From assembly GCF_964063345.1 (NCBI RefSeq), contig NZ_OZ061318.1, forward strand, positions 992,001 to 1,056,000: a stretch of DNA of 64,000 nucleotides, written 5' to 3'. Made by a program: the position numbers and the translations under genes. Shown here in pieces: positions 8,220-16,102 of this stretch; within the stretch, counting starts at the first letter, position 1; each line of letters starts with the position of its first letter. The notes below the pieces were generated by a model. It was not told the origin of the DNA, searched no databases, and was given only the letters and a program-made list of their open reading frames with translations. This DNA is from Pseudomonas lini. GTDB taxonomy: Bacteria > Pseudomonadota > Gammaproteobacteria > Pseudomonadales > Pseudomonadaceae.

Positions 8220-10913
8220 ATGTCCTCCGCGACCCTGAGCAAACCCCTGGCAACATCCTGGGTCAGCCGATTCAAGGAACAGAGCCTGGAGCGTGGCCGC
8301 CGCTACGCTCTGGAGAACCGCGTCAGGATCGTCGAAGTCGGCGATGCCACCATCACCGCCAGTTGCGAAGGCTCTGGCGGTAACGTTTACCGTCAGACCA
8401 TTCGCCTGCGCGAGTCGGCCAAAGGCACCTTGCTGATGATCGACGCCACGTGCACCTGCCCGGTTCATAGCAACTGCAAACATTGCGCGGCGGTGTTGCT
8501 GCAAGTGCAGGAAACCCTTGCTTATCCGGCGGCTGCCAAAGACGCTGAACTGCTGGAAAAACTTCAGGCTGTACTGGAAAACCGTAGCCCCAAAGCGCCG
8601 CCGCAAGTGTTGGTGGACAACGTGCAACCGGTGCCGCGCCTGTGGCTGGCGAGCATTGAGTTCAGCGCCTTCGAACCGCGCAACGGCAAGATGCAGCGCT
8701 ACATCCAGCATCGAGCGGCGCTGTCCTTCAGCTATCTGGATGAATACGTCAGCGGACAGAAAAACACTGACATCCTGATTCGTCAGGAGACGCAGACGTT
8801 GCGGATAAAACGCCACCCAGAAGTCGAACAAGCCTACAGGGAGCAGTTGCGAATCCTCGGCTTCAAGATCGCCACCCGACAAAGCAAGGCCTTGCCGGAA
8901 AGTGCCGGCGAACTCTACGAGATGGTCAACGACAGCGCCTGGCTGACCTTCACCCTCAACGAGCTGCCGAAGCTGCGCACCCAGGGCTGGGAGTTACAGA
9001 TCGATGAGGATTTCGGCTTCGACCTGACCGCCGTGGACGACTGGTACGCCACTGTCGAGCAGGCACCTGAGCGCGACTGGTTCGACCTCGAATTGGGGAT
9101 CATCGTCAACGGCGAACGGCTGAGCCTATTGCCGATTCTGTTGAACCTGATGCGCTCCCACACCGAGCTCCTCAACCCGGAACGGCTCGCCCGACGTCGC
9201 GACGACGAACTGATTCTGGTGAACATCCCGCAGCGCCGTAGCACCGACCAAGGCCCATTGCAGGTCGCCCTGCCCTTCGGCCGTTTGAAACCGGTGCTGG
9301 CCACCCTCGGCGAGTTTTATCTGCAAGAGCCCGGCGAAACCACGCTGCGCCTGAGCAAGGCCGACGCCACACGATTGAATCCGCTGGAAGGTCTGCCATT
9401 GCTTTGGGAAGGTGGCGAGCAGATCCGCACCTTTGCCCAGCGCCTGCGCGACATCAAGGACCATACCGCCGCTGCACCCGAAGGTTTGAATGCCACCCTG
9501 CGCCCATATCAGCTGGAAGGCCTGAGCTGGATGCAGTCGTTGCGGCAACTGGAAGTCGGCGGGATTCTCGCGGACGACATGGGTCTGGGCAAAACCCTAC
9601 AGACCCTGGCGCATATTCTCAGCGAGAAGAACGCCGGGCGCCTCGATCGGCCGTGCATGGTGGTCATGCCCACCAGCCTGATCCCCAACTGGCTCGACGA
9701 AGCGGCGCATTTCACGCCGCAGCTCAAAGTGCTGGCGCTGTACGGTGCCAGTCGCAAAAAGCATTTCGCGCACCTGGCCGATTACGACCTGATTCTGACC
9801 ACCTATGCGCTGCTGCCCAAGGACGTCGAACGCCTTGCCGCACAACCGTTTCATGTACTGGTGCTGGATGAAGCGCAGTACATCAAAAACCCCAACAGCA
9901 AAGCTGCCCATGCTGCCCGTGAGCTAAATGCTCGCCAACGTCTATGCCTGAGCGGCACGCCGCTGGAAAACCATCTGGGCGAGCTATGGTCGCTGTTCCA
10001 CTTTTTGCTGCCCGGCTGGCTCGGTGACGTGAAAAGCTTCAACCGCGATTACCGCGTACCGATAGAAAAGCGCGCCAGCGAAGTAAGGCTTCAGCACCTC
10101 AACGGTCGGATAAAACCGTTCCTGCTGCGCAGAACCAAGGAACAGGTGGCCACCGAACTGCCGCCCAAAACCGAGATCATTCATTGGGTCGAACTCAACG
10201 AAGCCCAGCGCGACGTATACGAAACCATGCGCCTGGCCATGGACAAAAAAGTCCGCGACGAAATCACCCTCAAGGGCGTGGCGCGCAGTCAGATCATCAT
10301 CCTTGAGGCGCTGCTGAAGCTGCGCCAGGTGTGCTGCGATTTACGCCTGGTCAACGACGCCGCCCTGCCCGCGCGCGGCAGCACCTCCGGCAAGCTTGAT
10401 AGCCTGATGGAAATGCTGGAAGAGTTGTTTGAAGAAGGTCGGCGGATTCTGCTGTTTTCGCAGTTCACCTCAATGCTGTCGTTGATCGAGGACGAGCTGA
10501 AAAAACGCGGTGTGGCGTATGCAATCCTGACCGGACAAACCCGCGACCGACGCACACCGGTGAAAGAATTCCAGAGCGGCAAGCGTCAGATCTTTCTGAT
10601 CAGCCTGAAGGCTGGTGGCGTAGGACTGAACCTGACCGAAGCCGATACGGTGATTCACTATGACCCTTGGTGGAACCCTGCGACAGAAAATCAGGCGACT
10701 GATCGTGCCTATCGCATTGGTCAGGAGAAGCCGGTATTCGTCTACAAGATGATTGCCAGGGGCACGGTGGAAGAGAAAATTCAGCATCTGCAGAAGGAAA
10801 AATCCGATCTTGCCGCTGGCGTGCTGGATGGGCGCAAGGCCGGGGACTGGAAGTTGCAGAGCGATGATATCGAGGCGTTGTTTGCGCCGTTGCCGGAGAA
10901 AATTGATAAGTAG
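8220..10913 (+). CDS. SWIM zinc-finger SNF2-family DNA helicase/ATPase
   Basis: An 897-residue superfamily 2 translocase. The N-terminal SWIM finger (CTCPVHSNCKHC, about residues 78-89) is a nucleic-acid or protein binding module. A middle domain of about 300 residues has no motif I recognise. The SNF2 ATPase follows: LRPYQLEGLSWM, Walker A DDMGLGKT at about 450, DEAQYIKN at about 549, LSGTPLEN, then the C-terminal helicase lobe with LLFSQF, SLKAGGVGLNLT and the ATENQATDRAYRIGQ box. Bacterial SWIM-SNF2 (HepA/RapA-like) proteins are common but poorly characterised; a role in transcription recycling or DNA repair is suggested by placement after mfd. It starts 11 nt after the CsiV-like gene. Confidence 0.9.
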   Translation: MSSATLSKPLATSWVSRFKEQSLERGRRYALENRVRIVEVGDATITASCEGSGGNVYRQTIRLRESAKGTLLMIDATCTCPVHSNCKHCAAVLLQVQETLAYPAAAKDAELLEKLQAVLENRSPKAPPQVLVDNVQPVPRLWLASIEFSAFEPRNGKMQRYIQHRAALSFSYLDEYVSGQKNTDILIRQETQTLRIKRHPEVEQAYREQLRILGFKIATRQSKALPESAGELYEMVNDSAWLTFTLNELPKLRTQGWELQIDEDFGFDLTAVDDWYATVEQAPERDWFDLELGIIVNGERLSLLPILLNLMRSHTELLNPERLARRRDDELILVNIPQRRSTDQGPLQVALPFGRLKPVLATLGEFYLQEPGETTLRLSKADATRLNPLEGLPLLWEGGEQIRTFAQRLRDIKDHTAAAPEGLNATLRPYQLEGLSWMQSLRQLEVGGILADDMGLGKTLQTLAHILSEKNAGRLDRPCMVVMPTSLIPNWLDEAAHFTPQLKVLALYGASRKKHFAHLADYDLILTTYALLPKDVERLAAQPFHVLVLDEAQYIKNPNSKAAHAARELNARQRLCLSGTPLENHLGELWSLFHFLLPGWLGDVKSFNRDYRVPIEKRASEVRLQHLNGRIKPFLLRRTKEQVATELPPKTEIIHWVELNEAQRDVYETMRLAMDKKVRDEITLKGVARSQIIILEALLKLRQVCCDLRLVNDAALPARGSTSGKLDSLMEMLEELFEEGRRILLFSQFTSMLSLIEDELKKRGVAYAILTGQTRDRRTPVKEFQSGKRQIFLISLKAGGVGLNLTEADTVIHYDPWWNPATENQATDRAYRIGQEKPVFVYKMIARGTVEEKIQHLQKEKSDLAAGVLDGRKAGDWKLQSDDIEALFAPLPEKIDK

Positions 10914-10931
10914 CGTCGATGTGTAGATTGC

Positions 10932-10997
10932 CTTCGCGGGCAAGCCTCGCGTCTACAGGAAATCACTTTACCTGTGGGAGCGTGGTTTGCCCGCGAT
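10932..10997. repeat. Degenerate REP pair
   Basis: CTTCGCGGGCAAGCC and CCTGTGGGAGCGTGGTTTGC in opposite orientation lie between the convergent SNF2 and mtnP genes. The left unit has lost its GCTCCCACAGG end. Confidence 0.75.
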
Positions 10998-11022
10998 GGG
11001 GTCGACTCGGTTTAACGGTCTA

Positions 11023-11772
<750 letters not shown>

Positions 11773-12783
11773 TTAATCAATCAATTGAGCTTCTTTGAGC
11801 GCGCCGATGGCCGCCAGCCAGCGTGGGTCTTGACGGTATTCGGTGCTGGCGTACGCCTGCCCACGCATCCGCGCAATACGCGCCGATGGTTTGACCTTCA
11901 AACGCTGGGCGGCGCTCAACGCCAATTCGGCAGCCGCGCGATCGTTGCACACCAGGCCCATGTCGCAACCGGCGGTCAATGCAGCTTCGATGCGACTGGC
12001 GGCATCGCCGACCACGTGCGCACCGGCCATCGACAGGTCGTCGCTGAAGATCACACCATCGAACTGCAGCTCGCCGCGCAGGATGTCCTGCAACCAGCGA
12101 CGGGAGAAACCCGCAGGCTGGGAATCGACTTGTGGATAAATCACATGAGCGGGCATGACGGCAGCCAGTTGCTTGCTCAATCGCGCGAACGGCACCAAGT
12201 CGTTGGCGCGGATATCATCGAGGCTGCGCTCGTCGTTGGGAATCGCGACATGGGAATCGGCCTCGGCCCAGCCATGACCGGGGAAATGCTTGCCGGTGGC
12301 GGCCATTCCGGCGCTGTTCATGCCGCGGATGAATGCACCGGCGAGCAAGGCGGCGCGCTCGGGATCACCTTCGAACGAACGGGTGCCAACCACCGCGCTG
12401 CGCTGGTAATCCAAGTCCAGCACCGGGGCGAAACTCAAGTCGAGACCGACCGCGAGCACTTCGGTCGCCATGATCCAGCCACACTGCTCGGCCAGGTATT
12501 CGGCATTCGGATTGTCGGCGATGGCGCGCATGGCTGGCAGTCGCACGAAGCCCTGACGCAACCGCTGAACCCGACCGCCCTCTTGATCCACCGCCAGCAG
12601 CAGATCGGGACGAATGGCGCGGATCGAAGCGCTCAACTCGCGCACTTGACGCGAATGTTCGATGTTGCGGGCAAAAATGATCAGGCCGCCCACTTCGGGC
12701 TGGCGCAACAATTGGCGATCTTCAGCCGTCAGCCAGGTACCGGCGACGTCCACCATCAACGAGCCTTGCAGGCCAGCAGTCAT
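11773..12783 (-). CDS. nagZ: Beta-N-acetylhexosaminidase NagZ
   Basis: Cytoplasmic family 3 glycoside hydrolase that removes GlcNAc from 1,6-anhydro-muropeptides in peptidoglycan recycling; its products feed AmpR-controlled beta-lactamase induction. The 336 residues are normal length. KHFPGHG at 165-171 and DSH at 176-178 form the acid/base loop; the nucleophile is the first Asp of FSDDLSM (D248). No signal peptide, consistent with cytoplasmic action. Upstream of mtnP on the same strand. Its ATG overlaps the stop of a possible 37-codon ORF by the sequence ATGA. Confidence 0.95.
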   Translation of the reverse strand: MTAGLQGSLMVDVAGTWLTAEDRQLLRQPEVGGLIIFARNIEHSRQVRELSASIRAIRPDLLLAVDQEGGRVQRLRQGFVRLPAMRAIADNPNAEYLAEQCGWIMATEVLAVGLDLSFAPVLDLDYQRSAVVGTRSFEGDPERAALLAGAFIRGMNSAGMAATGKHFPGHGWAEADSHVAIPNDERSLDDIRANDLVPFARLSKQLAAVMPAHVIYPQVDSQPAGFSRRWLQDILRGELQFDGVIFSDDLSMAGAHVVGDAASRIEAALTAGCDMGLVCNDRAAAELALSAAQRLKVKPSARIARMRGQAYASTEYRQDPRWLAAIGALKEAQLID

Positions 12784-12893
12784 AGAGATTCCTTGATTAC
12801 GATAAACCCGGCTCGCACGAATTCGCCGCCATGGGCTGAGCCCGGCAGGTCGGCGATATCAATGAGAAGCGGATTCAGAACGAGAGTCGGCAT
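12780..12893 (-). CDS. Possible 37-residue ORF overlapping nagZ start
   Basis: An ATG at 12893 opens a 37-codon frame (begins MPTLVLNPLLIDIADL) whose TGA overlaps the nagZ ATG, an arrangement typical of translational coupling. There is no clear Shine-Dalgarno and third-position GC is only about 58 percent, lower than the neighbours. I recognise no family. It could be a leader peptide or chance. Confidence 0.25.
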   Translation of the reverse strand: MPTLVLNPLLIDIADLPGSAHGGEFVRAGFIVIKESL

Positions 12894-12941
12894 GGGCGGC
12901 TAGCTTAGCGGATGTCAGCTGCCGCGCCCACCCGTGTGCGG

Positions 12942-13649
12942 TTAAACCTTGGCGGCGACCGGGGCCGATTTGCTGCGTGGACGCAACTGCGCGGTGGCCA
13001 TGGCAGTGTCGGTGACGCCGGTTTCGGCCCGCATGCCTGCGGCCAGGAACGGCACCATCAAACGCATCACCTGCTCGATGGAGGTGTTGACGCCGAAGTC
13101 GGTCTCGGCGATCGCACGCAAGGCCTTGATCCCCGACATACTGAACGCCGCGGCACCGAGCATGAAGTGCACACGCCAGAACAATTCGATCGGAGGAATG
13201 CGCGGTGCGGCCTCGTTGACCAGCATCATGTAACGGCGGAACACCTTGCCGTACATATCTTCCAGGTAACGACGCAAGTGCCCTTGGCTCTGACTGAACG
13301 CCAGCCCCAGCAAACGCATGAAAATAGACAAGTCGTTGCCGCTGCGTGGCTGCACCACCAAGGCCTGCTCGACAAGGATCTCCAGCAGCTCTTCAAGGGT
13401 CGGCTTGTTCTCGGGCTTGGCCTGACGGCGCTCCAGCTCTTTTTCGAGACTGAGGCAGAAAGGTCCGAGAAAACGCGAGAAGACCGCCTGAATCAGCGCC
13501 TTCTTCGACCCGAAGTGATAATTCACCGCCGCCAGATTGACACCGGCCTTGCTGGTGATCAGACGCAATGAGGTTTCAGCAAAACCTTTTTCCGCGAACA
13601 ACTGCTCGGCAGCATCGAGAATGCGTTCAACGGTTTCCGACTGGGCCAT
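12942..13649 (-). CDS. psrA: TetR-family regulator PsrA
   Basis: A 235-residue TetR repressor/activator that senses long-chain fatty acids. In Pseudomonas it activates rpoS and represses its own gene and beta-oxidation genes. The N-terminal helix-turn-helix is plain: TVERILDAAEQLFAEKGF ... SLRLITSKAGVNLAAVNYHF. The C-terminal ligand domain is family-like, and the extreme C-terminus is basic and low-complexity (RPRSKSAPVAAKV). I chose ATG 13649, with GGAG 6 nt upstream, over an in-frame ATG six codons earlier that lacks a good site. Two palindromic operators lie just upstream (13665-13691), so autoregulation is expected. Divergent from lexA. Confidence 0.95.
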   Translation of the reverse strand: MAQSETVERILDAAEQLFAEKGFAETSLRLITSKAGVNLAAVNYHFGSKKALIQAVFSRFLGPFCLSLEKELERRQAKPENKPTLEELLEILVEQALVVQPRSGNDLSIFMRLLGLAFSQSQGHLRRYLEDMYGKVFRRYMMLVNEAAPRIPPIELFWRVHFMLGAAAFSMSGIKALRAIAETDFGVNTSIEQVMRLMVPFLAAGMRAETGVTDTAMATAQLRPRSKSAPVAAKV

Positions 13650-13664
13650 GGCTACTCCGCCTGA

Positions 13665-13691
13665 CAAACACTTGTTTGAAACATACGTTTC
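13665..13691. promoter_or_regulatory. Double PsrA operator
   Basis: Two abutting palindromes, CAAACACTTGTTTG (13665-13678) and GAAACATACGTTTC (13678-13691), share one base. Both fit the known PsrA consensus [C/G]AAAC-N2-4-GTTT[G/C] and lie 16-42 nt upstream of the psrA start, where a bound repressor would block the promoter. Confidence 0.88.
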
Positions 13692-13833
13692 AGCCTTGGC
13701 CTTGTCAAGTCTGGCGGTTCGTTTTGGGAATGGTCGGTCAGGTATTTAACCATACAACAGTGGCGCTTCAATCAGCGAGCGAAATGACCGTCCAGCGGCC
13801 GATAAAAAAAGGGGCATTGCCAAGACCCGTTCA

Positions 13834-13868
13834 CTGTATATAATCCCAGTCACTGTATAAAAAGACAG
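13834..13868 (+). promoter_or_regulatory. Two LexA (SOS) boxes in lexA promoter
   Basis: CTGTATATAATCCCAG (13834-13849) and CTGTATAAAAAGACAG (13853-13868) are spaced 19 bp start to start and end 10 nt before the lexA ATG. The consensus is CTGTATATATATACAG; the second box has both CTGT and ACAG ends, the first has CCAG. TATAAT within the first box is a good -10, so LexA would occlude the promoter. Confidence 0.92.
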
Positions 13869-13878
13869 AGCGATCAAT

Positions 13879-14487
13879 ATGCTAAAGCTGACGCCACGCC
13901 AAGCAGAGATTCTGGCCTTCATCAAACGTTGCCTCGAAGACAACGGCTACCCGCCGACCCGCGCGGAAATCGCTCAGGAACTGGGGTTCAAGTCGCCCAA
14001 TGCGGCGGAGGAACACCTCAAGGCGCTGGCCCGCAAGGGAGCGATCGAGATGACCCCGGGCGCTTCCCGCGGCATCCGCATTCCTGGCTTCGAAGCCAAG
14101 GCCGACGAGTCCAGCTTGCCGATCATTGGCCGGGTGGCTGCCGGTGCGCCGATCCTCGCCCAGCAGCACATCGAAGAATCCTGCAACATCAACCCTTCGT
14201 TCTTCCATCCTCGCGCTGACTATCTGCTGCGGGTCCATGGCATGAGCATGAAGGACATCGGTATTTTCGACGGCGACCTGCTCGCCGTCCATACCACCCG
14301 TGAAGCCCGTAACGGTCAGATCGTGGTGGCGCGGATCGCCGACGAAGTGACCGTCAAACGCTTCAAGCGCGACGGCAGCAAGGTCTGGTTGATTGCCGAA
14401 AACCCTGAATTCGCCCCTATCGAAGTCAACCTGAAAGATCAGGAACTGGTTATCGAAGGCTTGAGTGTCGGCGTGATTCGCCGCTAA
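13879..14487 (+). CDS. lexA: SOS repressor LexA
   Basis: Represses DNA-damage genes and self-cleaves when RecA is activated. 202 residues: a winged helix-turn-helix at the N-terminus ([39 protein letters not shown]), the Ala88-Gly89 scissile bond in GRVAAGAP, and the Ser123 (HGMSM) / Lys160 (EVTVKRF) catalytic dyad of the S24 peptidase domain. Controlled by two SOS boxes directly upstream. sulA starts 10 nt after the stop, giving the lexA-sulA operon known in Pseudomonas. Confidence 0.98.
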   Translation: MLKLTPRQAEILAFIKRCLEDNGYPPTRAEIAQELGFKSPNAAEEHLKALARKGAIEMTPGASRGIRIPGFEAKADESSLPIIGRVAAGAPILAQQHIEESCNINPSFFHPRADYLLRVHGMSMKDIGIFDGDLLAVHTTREARNGQIVVARIADEVTVKRFKRDGSKVWLIAENPEFAPIEVNLKDQELVIEGLSVGVIRR

Positions 14488-14497
14488 AGGAGGCTTT

Positions 14498-14971
14498 ATG
14501 CAGTTCCCACATACCTCACAGCAAGCCCAACTGCCGTTGTTTGAGGCGTTCATGGCACAGCCATTGGCGCCGATCCTGAAAGATGTGGTCGAATCGCCCT
14601 GGAGCGCCGAGCCCGAAGTCTTCAGCGAGCTATCACTGCGCGGCGCGGCCGGGAACTGCCTGAACCTTCTGGCACCGATTCTCAGGGAACTGAGTCAGGA
14701 TCAGGATGCACGCTGGCTGACACTGATCGCCCCGCCCGCTAGCCTGACACAAGCCTGGTTACGGGACGCCGGTCTGAACCGTGAGCGCATTCTGCTCCTG
14801 CAACCGCGCGGCACGCAGAGCGCTCAGCAGTTGACCTGCGAAGCCTTGCGACTTGGCCGCAGCCATACGGTAGTCAGCTGGCTTAACCCGCTGAGCACAA
14901 CGTCGCGACAACAGTTGATCAGCGCCGCCCGTATCGGGGATGCGCAAAGCCTGAATATTCGACTGGGTTAA
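14498..14971 (+). CDS. sulA: SOS cell-division inhibitor SulA
   Basis: Blocks FtsZ polymerisation during DNA damage. The 157-residue protein shows the SulA/RecA-like core (ARWLTLIAPPASLTQAWLRDAGLN, ILLLQPRGTQSAQQLTCEALRLGR, VVSWL). The strong site AAAGGAGGC is 8 nt before the ATG. It sits 10 nt after lexA, so it is induced with it from the SOS promoter. Confidence 0.93.
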   Translation: MQFPHTSQQAQLPLFEAFMAQPLAPILKDVVESPWSAEPEVFSELSLRGAAGNCLNLLAPILRELSQDQDARWLTLIAPPASLTQAWLRDAGLNRERILLLQPRGTQSAQQLTCEALRLGRSHTVVSWLNPLSTTSRQQLISAARIGDAQSLNIRLG

Positions 14972-14985
14972 CTGACAAACACTGT

Positions 14986-15026
14986 GCGCGCTGAACAGCG
15001 CGGGGCTTCTCCAGGGATAGAGAAGC
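14986..15026 (+). terminator. Tandem hairpins after sulA
   Basis: Two consecutive stems follow sulA: GCGCGCTgaacAGCGCG and GGCTTCTC-cagggata-GAGAAGCC. Neither has a strong T tract, so termination is plausible but weak, or these are transcript-end stabilisers. Confidence 0.4.
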
Positions 15027-15064
15027 CAATCTGTAGTGGTATCTGAAGAATCCGACGGGCGGGA

Positions 15065-15298
15065 TCAATGAAGAACCCGTGTCCCCTCTTCCTTATCAAA
15101 TTCGCCTTCAACCAGGCGTCCTGCCATCTGAACACCGACGCTCAACATCGCCTTGGCGACTTCGACATGCTGGCCTTGCAGGAAAACCTTGGCATCCTCG
15201 GAGAAATCCAAAGTAACCAGAGAACCCTCGTCCTCGGCCCTGCGCAGCTCGATTCGGCCGTCTGGTAACTCGACAATTTCTAGAAAGGACGTTGGCAT
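15065..15298 (-). CDS. Conserved hypothetical protein (77 aa)
   Basis: A small soluble acidic protein, MPTSFLEIVELPDGRIELRR..., without signal peptide or cysteine. I recognise no functional domain; in Pseudomonas a gene of this size and position (PA3009-like) lies between sulA and topA. I chose ATG 15298, with GGAGAAC about 8-12 nt upstream; the longer frame starting at 15379 has no supporting site. A beta-rich N-terminal half (LEIVELPDGRIELRRAEDEG) and a helical C-terminal half are suggested by composition only. Confidence 0.75.
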   Translation of the reverse strand: MPTSFLEIVELPDGRIELRRAEDEGSLVTLDFSEDAKVFLQGQHVEVAKAMLSVGVQMAGRLVEGEFDKEEGTRVLH

Positions 15299-15439
15299 AA
15301 AGGTCTGTTCTCCACGAAAGGCGGGGATTATATAGGCATCAGCCAAGCTTCGCTCGGGATCTTGACCAAATGCCATCACGAAGAGAAATTTCTGACATCA
15401 CTCTTCCTTGAGCGGCCCCACCCCTAAACACTCAATCTT

Positions 15440-15964
15440 TCAGCACTCGTTCAATCCTTCGCGAAACCGAATCGCCAGACCTTTAAGGTTCTGACGCCAG
15501 CTCTCCAGCTCTTCCCGACTCAGCTCTTGCGGCGCCTCATCTTCATCCAGATTAACAGCCTGGATTAGCGGCTGCGTCACATCGCCCTTGGGCTTGTGCG
15601 GAACGCGAGGCGGCTGAAACAATGCGGCGTGTGCCGACAGCAGCTTGGCCAGCCAGGTTTCAGGGTTTTGCGCCAGCTCGACCATCTCGGCCATTTCCGG
15701 AATAGCGATGGTTTCGAGTACTTCGCGGGCCAGCAGCATCTCTGCCCGCGGCGCATTGGCTTGAGGCAGTCGATAGAAACCGGCGATTTCATGGCACAGC
15801 CCCAACAGCGCACCGTACAGGTGAAACAACGCTGATTCGCGTCCGGCCTGAATCAGCGCCAGGGAGTTCATCGCCCGCCCCTCTTCGGCTTTGGCGAGCG
15901 CTTCCAGCGACAGGCCGGCGAAATAAATCTTCTGGTTGGTACGGGTATAGAGTTCGTGGGCCAT
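15440..15964 (-). CDS. Conserved Pseudomonas protein, DUF6586-type
   Basis: A 174-residue, mostly helical cytoplasmic protein beginning MAHELYTRTNQKIYFAGLSL, with a conserved-looking motif (ALFHLYGALLGLCHEIAGFY) and an acidic linker (NLDEDEAPQELSREELESWR) before a basic C-terminal helix. It matches what I know of the DUF6586 family, restricted largely to pseudomonads; no function is known. ATG 15964 has GGAGG 7 nt upstream. It lies downstream of topA only in the chromosome-coordinate sense: topA is transcribed towards it and a hairpin terminator separates them. Confidence 0.8.
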   Translation of the reverse strand: MAHELYTRTNQKIYFAGLSLEALAKAEEGRAMNSLALIQAGRESALFHLYGALLGLCHEIAGFYRLPQANAPRAEMLLAREVLETIAIPEMAEMVELAQNPETWLAKLLSAHAALFQPPRVPHKPKGDVTQPLIQAVNLDEDEAPQELSREELESWRQNLKGLAIRFREGLNEC

Positions 15965-16049
15965 GACGGCAGCCTCCACAACGAAATAATTGCTTCACGC
16001 AGGTCAGACAGTGTCGTGGATCACCTGAGCTTCCCGCAAGCCCAAAACA

Positions 16050-16089
16050 AAAGGCCGCATGAAAACCCGAGGGTTGTCATGCGGCCTTT
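16050..16089 (-). terminator. Intrinsic terminator of topA
   Basis: AAAGGCCGCATGA and TCATGCGGCCTTT form a 13-bp stem around a 14-nt loop, 14 nt past the topA stop. A T-rich tail (TTTTGTTTTGGG) on the minus strand supports termination of topA. Confidence 0.85.
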
Positions 16090-16102
16090 GGTGTCCAGCC
16101 TT

